Source: Marinobacter sp. SS21 | GTDB taxonomy: Bacteria > Pseudomonadota > Gammaproteobacteria > Pseudomonadales > Oleiphilaceae | DNA: 64,000 bases | Assembly (NCBI RefSeq): GCF_028369065.1 | Contig: NZ_JAQNDA010000003.1 | Coordinates: forward strand, 310,001-374,000 | Direction of reading: 5' to 3' | Shown here: positions 55,057 to 63,603 of the stretch, piece after piece | Layout: each line of letters begins with the position of its first letter | How positions within the stretch are numbered: the stretch's first letter is position 1 | Position numbers and translations under genes: made by a program | The notes under the pieces: generated by a model | Told to the model about the DNA's origin: nothing | Seen by the model: the letters and a program-made list of their open reading frames with translations, nothing else | Database searches by the model: none

Positions 55057-55800
55057 TTAGTGCCCCTCTGCACGAACGAGTTCCCGAACCCAACGGGTCC
55101 GGCGTTCACGCCGCAGTATTTCGGTTTGCATTCGATAACAGGCCAGCCAGCCAAACCATAGGTAAAGACCGAGAACCGACAACAGCAGGGGCACCCACAT
55201 TTCCGGCGGCATGCTGGGCTTTTCGGTCAGTTTGAAGGTGGCTGGCTGGTGCAGGGTGTTCCACCACTCCACCGAATACTTGATGATCGGAATGTTCACC
55301 ACCCCGACTAGAATCAGCACGGCGACGGCCCGGGCGGAGGCTTTCTCATCGGAAATGGCGCTGCCGAGTACAATAGCGCCAAAATACAGGAACAGCAGGA
55401 TCAGCATTGAGGTCAGACGGGCATCCCAGATCCACCAGGTGCCCCAGGTGGGCTTGCCCCAGACCGCACCGGTGAACAACGCCAGAAAGGTCAGTACCGC
55501 GCCGACCGGCGCCACGGCCTGGACGAACAGATCGGCCAGTTTCATTCGCCACACCAACGTCACCACCGCCGCCACAGCCATCATGAGGTAAACCGACTGG
55601 GCCAGGAAGGCACTGGGCACATGAATGAAGATGATCCGGTAGCTGTTACCCTGCAGGTAATCCTTCGGCGCGAACGCCAGCCCCCAAACCAGTCCCGCCA
55701 CCAGCAAGCCAAGCCCCAATGCCAACAACCACGGCATCAACCGGCCGGCAATTCCGAAAAACCATTTTGGCGAGCCAAATTTGTGAAAAAGTGTCCACAT
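55057..55800 (-). CDS. ccmC: Haem exporter CcmC
   Basis: 247 residues with six helices. The WWD domain [21 protein letters not shown] (about 125-145) and flanking histidines in [14 protein letters not shown] are the haem-handling site that loads CcmE. It sits five bases before ccmD. Confidence 0.95.
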   Translation of the reverse strand: MWTLFHKFGSPKWFFGIAGRLMPWLLALGLGLLVAGLVWGLAFAPKDYLQGNSYRIIFIHVPSAFLAQSVYLMMAVAAVVTLVWRMKLADLFVQAVAPVGAVLTFLALFTGAVWGKPTWGTWWIWDARLTSMLILLFLYFGAIVLGSAISDEKASARAVAVLILVGVVNIPIIKYSVEWWNTLHQPATFKLTEKPSMPPEMWVPLLLSVLGLYLWFGWLACYRMQTEILRRERRTRWVRELVRAEGH

Positions 55801-55831
55801 CCGGTAATTACCTTCCTATCGCCCTTCCCGA

Positions 55832-56554
55832 TTAACTGTTCGACAAACTGATGCGCAGCGCCGCCGCCCCGGCAAACGGTGCCAGCGTCAGCGCCAGGAC
55901 CAGGAAGGCCGCCATCAGCGCCAGGTAGCCTTCCACCGCGGCACCTTCCGTTGCCGCCGCCACGGTACCGGTGCCGAAAATCAGTACCGGAATGTACAAC
56001 GGAATAATCAACAGCGACAGCAGTACCCCGCCGGCCCTTAAACCCAAAGTCAACGCCGCGCCGATGGCACCGATCAGGCTGAGGACCGGAGTGCCAATCA
56101 GCAGCGTTAGACACAAAACTGCAATGGAGTTCCCTTCGAGATGCAGCATGATACCCAATACCGGGGCCAGAATGACCAGCGGTAAGCCGGTGAGCAGCCA
56201 GTGCGCCAGACTTTTGGCCAGCACCAGCAGAAACAGCGGGTGCGGCTGCAGCACCATCTGCTCCAGGGTACCGTCGTCGAAATCGTGCCGGTACAGGTGA
56301 TCCAGCGACAACAGCGTTGACAGCAGAGCCGCCACCCACAGGATACCGGTTCCGGCCTGCTGCAGGAATGACACTTCCGGGCTAACACCTAAGGGGAAGA
56401 GCGTCACCACCATAAAGAAGAACAGCAGCGGGTTGAGCAAATCCTGGCGCTGGCGAAAGCTGGAACGCAGATCCCGCCGCACCACGGCCCACATAGCCCG
56501 GCCCACACTGACGTTGTGGTCCGCCAATACCGCCCGCGGCGCGTTACTGGTCAT
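55832..56554 (-). CDS. ccmB: Haem exporter CcmB
   Basis: 240 residues, six helices, with RRDLRSSFRQRQDLLNPLLFFFMVVTLFPLGV near the start and LFLLVLAKSLAHWLLTGLPLVIL in the middle. It is the membrane partner of the CcmA ATPase. GGAGGG upstream of ATG 56554 supports this start, which overlaps ccmA by 11 bases. It is about 15-20 residues longer at the N-terminus than usual CcmB. Confidence 0.93.
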   Translation of the reverse strand: MTSNAPRAVLADHNVSVGRAMWAVVRRDLRSSFRQRQDLLNPLLFFFMVVTLFPLGVSPEVSFLQQAGTGILWVAALLSTLLSLDHLYRHDFDDGTLEQMVLQPHPLFLLVLAKSLAHWLLTGLPLVILAPVLGIMLHLEGNSIAVLCLTLLIGTPVLSLIGAIGAALTLGLRAGGVLLSLLIIPLYIPVLIFGTGTVAAATEGAAVEGYLALMAAFLVLALTLAPFAGAAALRISLSNS

Positions 56555-57185
56555 CGTTGTGCCCTCCCCGTCCCAGGCGCAAGCGGATCATTCCCGGCAA
56601 ATCCAGATGGTGGTGGGTGGTTACCAACACCGCGCCACCCTGTTCGGCGTGTTGTACCAACAGTTGTTCGAGCCCTTCGACACCGTGACTATCGAGCGCG
56701 GTGAACGCCTCATCCAGTATCCACAATGGTTCGTCTGAGATCAGTAGCCGCGCAAGCGCCACCCGGCGCTGCTGCCCTGCCGACAGCTGCCGGCAGGGTA
56801 CGTCGTGGTAGCCGTGCAGACCGGTGCCATCCAGTGCCTGGCGCAAGGTCGCATCGGCCAGCGGCCGTCGTACCGCGGTCAGTGCCCGAAGGTTTTCCAG
56901 GGGGGTTAACAGCGGCTTGATGCCCGGGCGGTGGCCAATGTAGAGCAGATTGCGTAAAAACTGCTCCAGCTGATGATGGCGCGGCGCGCCCAGCCAACGG
57001 ATATCGCCGGTGTAGCTGTCATTCAGACCGGCCAGAATGCGTAACAAGGTGGTTTTGCCCGCCCCATTGGGGCCTTCCACACGGGTGATGCTGCCAGGCG
57101 CAATGGAGACGCCAAGTCCCTGAAACAGAATACGATTGTCTCGTTCACACTGTAAATCGACAGCCTGTAAAAGCGGCTCGGTCAT
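56544..57185 (-). CDS. ccmA: ABC ATPase CcmA
   Basis: 213 residues from ATG 57185. Walker A GPNGAGKTTLLRILAG, signature QLSAGQQRRVALARLL and Walker B LWILDEAFTALD are all intact. CcmA powers release of holo-CcmE from CcmC. The frame is open to 57464, but the extra part is not CcmA-like. First gene of ccmABCDEFGHI. Confidence 0.95.
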   Translation of the reverse strand: MTEPLLQAVDLQCERDNRILFQGLGVSIAPGSITRVEGPNGAGKTTLLRILAGLNDSYTGDIRWLGAPRHHQLEQFLRNLLYIGHRPGIKPLLTPLENLRALTAVRRPLADATLRQALDGTGLHGYHDVPCRQLSAGQQRRVALARLLISDEPLWILDEAFTALDSHGVEGLEQLLVQHAEQGGAVLVTTHHHLDLPGMIRLRLGRGGHNDDQ

Positions 57186-57560
57186 CAGGGCCTCAGAACA
57201 TCGGTCAAGGCATTGCTTAACGGCATGGATATTGAAAAAAACCCTTGGAGGGCAAGCGTTAGGAAGTTCCACACTTCCAGCGCGCGGTATTATAACCAAA
57301 GCGGGGTCGGATTGCCCTTGTCCGGCCACAAATCGGTTCTGGTGCCTGGTACTCGCCTCGCAGCGCCGTCTACCGAACAACCAAATTCCCGCGATGCAGG
57401 ACCGACAGCGCCTAACTCCAGAACCGAAAATGGAGTCCAGTAACCTTCGAGGAGTGACTAACAAACCGGGATTCGGTGCGGCGTCACAGTGGCTCCAGGA
57501 GAGTCACTTGCAACAAGAACGGGCTTCGTTTGGCTAATTTGGATCTGACCCCAGTTTTGC
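57186..57560. other. Gap between ccmA and the second MscS gene
   Basis: 375 bases without a convincing gene. It should hold the ccm promoter (candidate TATAAT at 57289-57294) and the end of the MscS unit. The stretch GGATCTGACCCCAG just before 57561 resembles short motifs that I have seen flanking repeated intergenic elements, but I cannot define an element here. Confidence 0.4.
57289..57294 (-). promoter_or_regulatory. Possible -10 box of the ccm operon
   Basis: A perfect TATAAT on the minus strand about 104 bases upstream of ccmA. No good -35 box lies 16-18 bases further upstream, so this is only a candidate. Confidence 0.35.
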
Positions 57561-58865
57561 TTAGCTGTCGGCAGGATAGATTCGAACATCTCGCTGTGGA
57601 AACGGAATCTCAATACCGTTCTCCTGTAACGTTTCCAGGATGATCAGCAGCAAATCACCACCCACGCGATTTTTCCCGTCATCAATGCCAATCATCCAAA
57701 ACTCTACAAACATATTGATGCCGGAATCGCCGAAGCTGTCAATTTCGCAATCCGGGCGCTCCTCAAATGGAAGCTCTGGGCCACTGAGCACCTGTGGGTG
57801 TGTTGCAACCGCCGCCTTGATCAATTCCACCATGCCGCGCACATCGGTTTTATAGGAAACCGAAAAATCGACTCGATACCGCTGCTTTTCGTTCTTGTGA
57901 GTCCAGTTGGTGAAGGAGCTGGTAATGAACTTCTCGTTTGGAACGACAACATCTTTGCCATCGTAGGTTTCAAGTGTGGTGGATCTCATATTAAGCTGCG
58001 TTACCATACCGGTTAGACCATCTTCAAGCTCAACATAGTCCCCAACAGAAAGTGATCGGTCAAAAATGATGATCACCCCTGATATAAAATTGGATGCAAT
58101 GGACTGCAACCCAAATCCAAGCCCAACCCCGAGCGCCCCTCCAAACACCGCCAATGCAGTTAGGTTGATCCCCATAAGCTGAAACAGCAATAGTATAAAG
58201 ACCAGAAACAATGCGATTTCGAACAACTTGGCAAAAATCTCCCGCGTACGGAAATCCAGCGTTTCCTGCTTCCTTATGATGGTCTTTCCGGTACTGTTGG
58301 ATATCCTCCCCAACCAGAAAAGCAATGACCCGAATATAACCGTGCGTAAAACGCCATAGGCGGAAAGCTCTATGTTACCAAGCTGGACAGACATGGATTC
58401 GAGTACAGCAATCACATCATCAAGGAAACCAACAACATGCAAAAGAACGATCGGCGTACCAATCCAGCGAAACGCACTTGAGACCAATTTATTGGTAATG
58501 ACCAAGTTGACAAAAGAGTAAAACAGCAGAAGCATCGCTATGGCGAAAGCGGCCTGGATGACCCAGCCGTCCTCGGTAATCAGCTCACTGAACCCGATGG
58601 CTATGCGTAACAATACGATCGCAAATACCGGGAAAAGTAGCTTGCCGAGCCGATAGACAAGTGTCTTGATTGGGGATTGTTCTGCTGAGTCAGGGGGGCA
58701 TTTCAGAATAGGAATGTACTTTCGGATTCGAATTGATACGACGTAAGCGATTAAATAAACAAATAGAATGATGCCAATTTGGCTGTAAGTACTTGGCTGG
58801 GCCAGCTCGCCCAAAACAGACTGCAACCTAACACCTAACTCAACCAAATAATCACCATTATCCAT
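57561..58865 (-). CDS. MscS-family mechanosensitive channel with extra N-terminal helices
   Basis: 434 residues. Five or six helices lead to the pore region FGGALGVGLGFGLQSIASNFISGVIIIFDRSL and the beta domain SVGDYVELEDGLTGMVTQLNMRSTTLETYDGKDVVVPNEKF, then a mixed C-terminal domain. The channel motifs are intact. The DNA is visibly richer in A and T than the ccm and flagellar blocks on either side, suggesting later acquisition. It is the second MscS gene of this window and is not closely similar to the one at 28930-30102. The ribosome site is weak. Confidence 0.9.
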   Translation of the reverse strand: MDNGDYLVELGVRLQSVLGELAQPSTYSQIGIILFVYLIAYVVSIRIRKYIPILKCPPDSAEQSPIKTLVYRLGKLLFPVFAIVLLRIAIGFSELITEDGWVIQAAFAIAMLLLFYSFVNLVITNKLVSSAFRWIGTPIVLLHVVGFLDDVIAVLESMSVQLGNIELSAYGVLRTVIFGSLLFWLGRISNSTGKTIIRKQETLDFRTREIFAKLFEIALFLVFILLLFQLMGINLTALAVFGGALGVGLGFGLQSIASNFISGVIIIFDRSLSVGDYVELEDGLTGMVTQLNMRSTTLETYDGKDVVVPNEKFITSSFTNWTHKNEKQRYRVDFSVSYKTDVRGMVELIKAAVATHPQVLSGPELPFEERPDCEIDSFGDSGINMFVEFWMIGIDDGKNRVGGDLLLIILETLQENGIEIPFPQRDVRIYPADS

Positions 58866-59281
58866 TATTTAGCCAAGACCTCGTGTGCCATGTTATCAGG
58901 GAGCCTCTGACCGTTTCCCCGAGACCAGCGCTTATGCGGCCACTCCCAAGTCCATAGGATTCATAGCCGCCGTCGAGCAGATGACCGGCTTCCAATCCAA
59001 GTGCCAGAACAAGAAGCGCAGCAGGCAAATACTCTAAAACCTCAGCGAGCTGGCCATAGAAACAGCATAAGTTGGGGCAGAGCAAAGTAAATTGGGGCTC
59101 AGGAAAGGTTACTCCAACCCCATTTCTCAAGAACCTGGCTCACAACGCATCGGCTCTCGCTCTGGTGCGGAGAGGGACGCCCACCGCACCACGGCCAACT
59201 GCATGCAGGCAACAAGAACGATGCGGCTCCGCCCCACTGCCGCTTGAGCGCACCACCTCCGACAGGGGCCAGCGGTCACCG
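58866..59281. other. Gap between the MscS and DUF4242 genes
   Basis: 416 bases. A minus-strand frame of 90 codons (58858-59130) contains a leucine-rich run and GGYESYGLGSGRIS. I do not recognise it and its start has no ribosome site. It may be the remnant of a lost gene. No inverted repeats of an insertion sequence were found. Confidence 0.35.
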
Positions 59282-59521
59282 TTACTCGCGCGTGGACTGC
59301 ACCTCGCGGACCCACTCACACCGGATACCGGCCTTCTCGTGATGCTTGTGAATGGCTTCGGCGTCTGGGGCATCCAGAACGCAATAAATTTTGTCATCCT
59401 TTTCGCTGAACAGGATGTCGTGGTGCGTGACCCCAAACTCGTCCGGGGGGGCATTCTGCAATTTCTTCAACTGCTCAGCCGTAAACGGCTTCATGGCGTG
59501 GACGTCAATGAACATCGGCAT
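59282..59521 (-). CDS. DUF4242 (SCO4226-like) small protein
   Basis: 79 residues, a single ferredoxin-like dimeric alpha-beta fold: MPMFIDVHAMKPFTAEQLKKL, then FSEKDDKIYCVLDAPDAEAIHKHHEKAGIRCEWVREV. The AIHKHHEKAG block is the family's signature; one member was described as a nickel-binding protein, and histidines in that block are the likely ligands. The true role is unknown. AGGAGG nine bases before the ATG fixes the start. Monocistronic within the accessory stretch. Confidence 0.8.
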   Translation of the reverse strand: MPMFIDVHAMKPFTAEQLKKLQNAPPDEFGVTHHDILFSEKDDKIYCVLDAPDAEAIHKHHEKAGIRCEWVREVQSTRE

Positions 59522-59921
59522 GGTCTTTACCTCCTGGACAGGACATTGATGTAATCGAGCGCCTCGCGGCGAAATGTGTAACGCGATTCGACTAAAATCG
59601 ACCTCTCGCTACCATTTCAGTATAGAGCGGATTTTCTGTGTGGCAGGCCAAGGTGCCGCTCAGCGGTACTTTCAGGGCAATCCAGGAGATGTTCACAAGT
59701 ACGTGGACTTCATCTTTTCTAGAAATTTGGTTAACCAAAACGGAATATAAAAGCTATATAGTTGAGGCGTGGACTCGCTGCGCGCACCCAGGATCACCGG
59801 AAAAGTGCTATCCAGTCGTATCTGTTCGCCACAAACCAGAATTACAGAGAGAACATTGCCGTACACTGGACGACATGACGGCACGCCTTCACCAGCACCA
59901 GATTCCCTGTATGCTAAACCC
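59522..59921. other. Gap upstream of the FliK-like gene
   Basis: 400 bases without a convincing gene, partly AT-rich. It contains the perfect 14-bp palindrome TTTGGTTAACCAAA (59726-59739). TTAACC (59731-59736) and TATATA about 18 bases downstream could be a weak sigma-70 promoter for the FliK-like gene. Confidence 0.4.
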
Positions 59922-61241
59922 ATGAAGCTACCCAACGGCACAGTCCCCTCGCCCCCCCAGCAACCAGCGTCAGGGGGAATCTTCCCATCGCGTCCCCAGG
60001 GCTCTCCTGCGCAAGGGGCTAACGTTCAGGTCAGCGCGCAGGTGCAGCTGGACCAACTGCAGCTGGCGAACCAGGCCAGTGCCCTGGCGCGGGTGTCGGA
60101 GGTGGTGCGGCAGAGCCAGGATAAGGTGGAGCAGTTGGTGCTGGAGATTCGCGGCAGAACCCTGTCGGTGAACAGTGCCATCGGCGAGACCCAGCTGCAG
60201 GCCGGTGATTTGGTCAAGGTGATGCGGGCGGGGAACGAACTGCAGTTACTCGGCAAACTGGCGCCAACTCCCCAGGCCCAGCTGGCGTCGGCGCTGGCCC
60301 AGCGCCTGCCCTGGCAACACCGGCTCGACACCGGGCTGAATCAGCTGATGGCCGTCCTCACGCCAGCGGCAGAGCAAGCCACCGCACTGGTCAAGAGCCC
60401 GGAGCTGACGCCAGCCGCGCAGCAGGCCATTGCCAAATTGCTGGCCGGCCTGCCCACCCAGGGCAACCTGGCCGGTGGCGGCGACGCGACGGCAGGCATC
60501 AAGCAGTGGCTGGCGGAGAGCGGCCTGTTCGCCGAAACCCGGCTGGCCCGTGGGGGCGATCCGCTGCAATCGGACCTCAAGTTGGCGCTGGGCCGTGTTG
60601 TCGCTTCGTTGCTGGCCAGCCAAGGCGACGACAGCCTCGCTCAGCTGAACCGGCTGACGCCTCTGACCAGCCCGGAACTGGTGCAGGCACCGCTGCAGTT
60701 TCCCACGGCGCAACAGACGCCCGCCCAGAAGGCCGAGATGATGAGCGTGGGTCAAACGCTACGTATGCTGGCAGGCATGTTGAACCGAATCTCGGTGAAC
60801 CAGCTCCACAGCCAGACGCTGTCCAGCCGGGCATCCGCGGACGGGGCCGCGCCGGCCACCTGGGTGATGGAACTGCCCTGGCTCAATACCGAGGCCGAAC
60901 CCCGCCTGGCGCAGCTGCGGCTTGAGCACTACGAGCAGGAAGCGGGTGCGGAACGCGCCGGTGCCCGCAAACGGGTGGCGGAATGGCGCCTGACCCTGGC
61001 CATCGACCTGGACGAGATGGGGCCACTGTACTTCGAGGTCGCCCTTCGCCAACATCAGCTCTCGGCCCAGGTCTGGGCCGAACGGCAGAGCACCCTCGAC
61101 CGGGTCACGTCTGAGCTCGGCCATCTTCGTCAAGGGCTGAACGAACTGGGCCTGGAGGTGGTCGATCTGGAATGCCACAAAGGTCAGCCGGAGGCGGCCA
61201 GAACCCAGCTGGAGCATCGTTTGGTGGATATCAAGGCATGA
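59922..61241 (+). CDS. FliK-like hook-length control domain protein
   Basis: 439 residues from ATG 59922 (MKLPNGTVPSPPQQPASG). Like FliK it has a disordered Pro/Gln-rich start, a long Gln/Ala-rich helical middle, and a C-terminal Flg_hook-type domain with LDEMGPLYFEVALRQHQLSAQVWAERQSTLDRVTSELGHLRQGLNELGLEVVDLECHKG. Located beside chemotaxis genes and followed by an FlhB-C-like gene, it may be a second FliK-type substrate-switch protein rather than the main hook ruler. The frame is open to 59769, but that part looks non-coding. The start is uncertain, without a good ribosome site. Confidence 0.75.
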   Translation: MKLPNGTVPSPPQQPASGGIFPSRPQGSPAQGANVQVSAQVQLDQLQLANQASALARVSEVVRQSQDKVEQLVLEIRGRTLSVNSAIGETQLQAGDLVKVMRAGNELQLLGKLAPTPQAQLASALAQRLPWQHRLDTGLNQLMAVLTPAAEQATALVKSPELTPAAQQAIAKLLAGLPTQGNLAGGGDATAGIKQWLAESGLFAETRLARGGDPLQSDLKLALGRVVASLLASQGDDSLAQLNRLTPLTSPELVQAPLQFPTAQQTPAQKAEMMSVGQTLRMLAGMLNRISVNQLHSQTLSSRASADGAAPATWVMELPWLNTEAEPRLAQLRLEHYEQEAGAERAGARKRVAEWRLTLAIDLDEMGPLYFEVALRQHQLSAQVWAERQSTLDRVTSELGHLRQGLNELGLEVVDLECHKGQPEAARTQLEHRLVDIKA

Positions 61242-61546
61242 GTAACGACAAGGGCTCCGTCGCGGCGGATCGACCGGCCAATGCCGCCGTCGCGTTGAAG
61301 TATGACGGCACCAAAGCGCCAACCATCTCTGCCAGCGGTACCGACGAATTGGCCGAGGAGATCGTCCGTATCGCCCGGGAGCATGGTGTGCCGCTGTATG
61401 AGAATGCAGAGCTGGCCGGCATCCTCAGCCGGCTGGAACTGAATGACGAGATTCCGGAAACCCTTTACCGGGTCATCGCGGAAATTCTGGCGTTTGCCTT
61501 CAACCTGCAGGGCAAGACCCCGGACGACGCGCACCCGAGCGCCTGA
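61238..61546 (+). CDS. FlhB C-terminal domain-like protein (FlhX/YlqH type)
   Basis: 102 residues. The region from KYDGTKAPTISASGTDELAEEIVRIAREHGVPLYENAELAGILSRLELNDEIPETLYRVIAEILAFAF corresponds to the cytosolic domain of the flagellar export switch FlhB. The self-cleaving Asn-Pro-Thr-His motif of FlhB is absent, and no membrane part precedes it, so it cannot act as the switch itself; related stand-alone proteins can partly replace the FlhB tail. ATG overlaps the FliK-like stop (ATGA), as in the Bacillus ylqG-ylqH pair. Confidence 0.85.
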   Translation: MSNDKGSVAADRPANAAVALKYDGTKAPTISASGTDELAEEIVRIAREHGVPLYENAELAGILSRLELNDEIPETLYRVIAEILAFAFNLQGKTPDDAHPSA

Positions 61547-61564
61547 CAGCGAACACCCTTTTCC

Positions 61565-61957
61565 TCAAGCCGCGCTCTTCTTGCGCAGGGCCGACACCAA
61601 TTCCGCTTCTGGCCGGGAAATGCCGCAGGTGTTCATGAGGTCTTCAACGTCCGCTCCCAGCTCCACCAGCCTGGCCGCCTCGTCGTAGGAAATGCGCAGG
61701 GGATCGTTCTGCCGCATTTCGTCGAGCATGGCCCGCATCTCATGCAGCTGCCGCTCGCAGTTGACCACGCGGTGGCCAACGCCCAGGCTGCCGCTGCCGG
61801 TGGCGTGGAGCTCCCGGCCCAGGGTGTCGCATCGGGACTTGAGCTGTGCCCGAAGATCGCGAAGCTGGCGCTGGTTCCACACCGATTGAACCAGCAGGGC
61901 TGCCATCACGGCAGCGGTCAGGAGCCAGGGTGCCAGGGTGGTCCAGGTTGCCGACAT
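61565..61957 (-). CDS. DUF2802 membrane protein
   Basis: 130 residues from ATG 61957 with GGAGG eight bases upstream. One N-terminal membrane helix (about 8-28), a coiled-coil-like stretch (about 30-85) and the C-terminal DUF2802 block LRISYDEAARLVELGADVEDLMNTCGISRPEAELVSALRKK. This gene habitually follows cheW in polar-flagellated gammaproteobacteria; function unknown. Confidence 0.88.
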   Translation of the reverse strand: MSATWTTLAPWLLTAAVMAALLVQSVWNQRQLRDLRAQLKSRCDTLGRELHATGSGSLGVGHRVVNCERQLHEMRAMLDEMRQNDPLRISYDEAARLVELGADVEDLMNTCGISRPEAELVSALRKKSAA

Positions 61958-62025
61958 AAGTTGATCCTCCAATCAGTATCAGTGGTCACCCCGAGCCGGC
62001 TCCTGCTCCCTAGCGTCAACACTGG

Positions 62026-62514
62026 CTAGAGCGCCGAAATTTCAGCCCACTCGTGGTCTGACAGCATCTTTTCGAACTCCACCAGGATGATGAGTTCGCC
62101 ATTCTTGTTGCAGACACCCTGGATAAACTTGGCGCTTTCCTCGTTACCCACGTTCGGTGCCGTCTCGATTTCACTGGCTTTCAGGTACACCACTTCCGCC
62201 ACCGAATCCACCAGAATGCCCATCACCTGGTTGGCCGACTCCATCACCACGATGCGGGTGGCGTCGGTGACGTCCGCCTCGGACAAACCGAAGCGCCGAC
62301 GGGTGTCGATGACGGTGACCACATTCCCCCGCAGGTTGATGATCCCCAGCACATAATCCGGGGCACCTGGTACCGGGGCGATCTCGGTGTAACGCAGCAC
62401 TTCCTGAATCTGCATGACGTCGATACCGTAGGTCTCATCGTCCAATCGGAACGTGACGTACTGGAGTACCTGATCGTCCTGGGCCTGATTCTGATGTCCG
62501 TTGTGGGAAGCCAT
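62026..62514 (-). CDS. cheW: Chemotaxis adaptor CheW
   Basis: 162 residues from ATG 62514 with GGAGA upstream. A single CheW domain: LQYVTFRLDDETYGIDVMQIQEVLRY, PVPGAPDYVLGIINLRGNVVTVIDTRRRFGL and VDSVAEVVYLKASEIETAPNVG. It couples receptors to the CheA kinase. It lies between the ParP-like gene and DUF2802. Confidence 0.95.
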   Translation of the reverse strand: MASHNGHQNQAQDDQVLQYVTFRLDDETYGIDVMQIQEVLRYTEIAPVPGAPDYVLGIINLRGNVVTVIDTRRRFGLSEADVTDATRIVVMESANQVMGILVDSVAEVVYLKASEIETAPNVGNEESAKFIQGVCNKNGELIILVEFEKMLSDHEWAEISAL

Positions 62515-62643
62515 GTGTTCGTCTCCTCGGCAGGCCACCCCCCACGGGCAACCTGATCGTCAAAAATCCATCGTCAGTGCCCAATACTATAATTAACGGC
62601 ACAAACCGTGCCAGCATCGCACGGTGTCAATCGGTAACGGCCG

Positions 62644-63555
62644 TCACTCCAGGCGCAGGTGATGCTCCCGCTCCGCCCGGGCCAGCAACTGGGCCATGGT
62701 CCCTACGTCAATCAGCGCACACATGTGACTGATCACCGTGCCGGCCAGCCAGGGACGTTTACTGCGGGAAGTACGCCAACGTACCTCGCTGGGGTCCAGG
62801 GTGAAAGACTGGGCGACATCGTCGCAGGCCAACGCCCATTCGCTGTTGTCGAGCCGGATGACAAAGCGGTAGTTATCGCGGGCTCCCTCTGGTACCCGGC
62901 CCGCCATGATCCACTCGGCGCTGTCCACCACCCGAAGGGTTTGGCTGCGATCCGGCAGGATGCCCATGTACCAGCGGGGACTGCCGGGCAAGGGTTTTAC
63001 GTCCTGTTCCAGGCGATGAATGGCACCAAGGAGGATCAGCGGCACCGCCAGCTGTAGGCCGGCCACCCGGAAAATAAGACACTCGAAGGGACGCTCTGAC
63101 CATTCTGGCCGTGCCGCCGGCTCACCGTCATCCGGACATTTCGCCGGTGACTCCAGGGTCGGCGATTCCACCGGTTGGGCGACCGGCACCGGTTCTGGCT
63201 CCATGGGCGCAGACACCGGCATGATCACCGGTGGCCGCTCAGGCTGGAGCGCCGTTCGAGCGTCAACCACCGGCGACACTGGCGTGGTCCGGCCTGCCGT
63301 GGCGGTATTTTGCCCGGCTCCGGCGTGGCTTTGTTGGCTCCGTTCGTGCTTGGTGCTGTCGTCGACATTAACGTTTTCGTTGACGCCTTCGTCGGCACCT
63401 TTCTTCGCCCTGTCCCTGGTATCGTCGTTCCCGAAATCCTCGGCCTTTACCTCAACCGTTTTTGCGGCGTCCGTGGCGGTGTGCAGGAGGTCGTCCAGGT
63501 AGCTGGCAAGGGCGTAGGCGGGATCGGCCAGATCGGTCTTTCGGCTCGACGTCAT
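62644..63555 (-). CDS. CheW-like protein with disordered N-terminal half (ParP-like)
   Basis: 303 residues from ATG 63555. The first 25 residues form a conserved-looking peptide (TDLADPAYALASYLDDLLHTA); residues 30-160 are low-complexity with Pro, Glu and Val; the C-terminal 140 are a CheW-type fold (FECLIFRVAGLQLAVPLILLGAIHRLEQDVKPLPGSPRWYMG). This layout and the place between a ParA-like gene and cheW match Vibrio ParP, which links the polar ATPase ParC to the chemotaxis array. Plain second CheW is the alternative. Confidence 0.82.
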   Translation of the reverse strand: MTSSRKTDLADPAYALASYLDDLLHTATDAAKTVEVKAEDFGNDDTRDRAKKGADEGVNENVNVDDSTKHERSQQSHAGAGQNTATAGRTTPVSPVVDARTALQPERPPVIMPVSAPMEPEPVPVAQPVESPTLESPAKCPDDGEPAARPEWSERPFECLIFRVAGLQLAVPLILLGAIHRLEQDVKPLPGSPRWYMGILPDRSQTLRVVDSAEWIMAGRVPEGARDNYRFVIRLDNSEWALACDDVAQSFTLDPSEVRWRTSRSKRPWLAGTVISHMCALIDVGTMAQLLARAEREHHLRLE

Positions 63556-63603
63556 GTCACGAAGTCCCCCAACCACGACACCAAGCTGTCAAAATCCCGA
63601 CGG

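Noticed and set aside
57541..57556. Insertion sequence end near GGATCTGACCCCA
   Set aside because: No transposase, no matching inverted end and no target duplication could be found.
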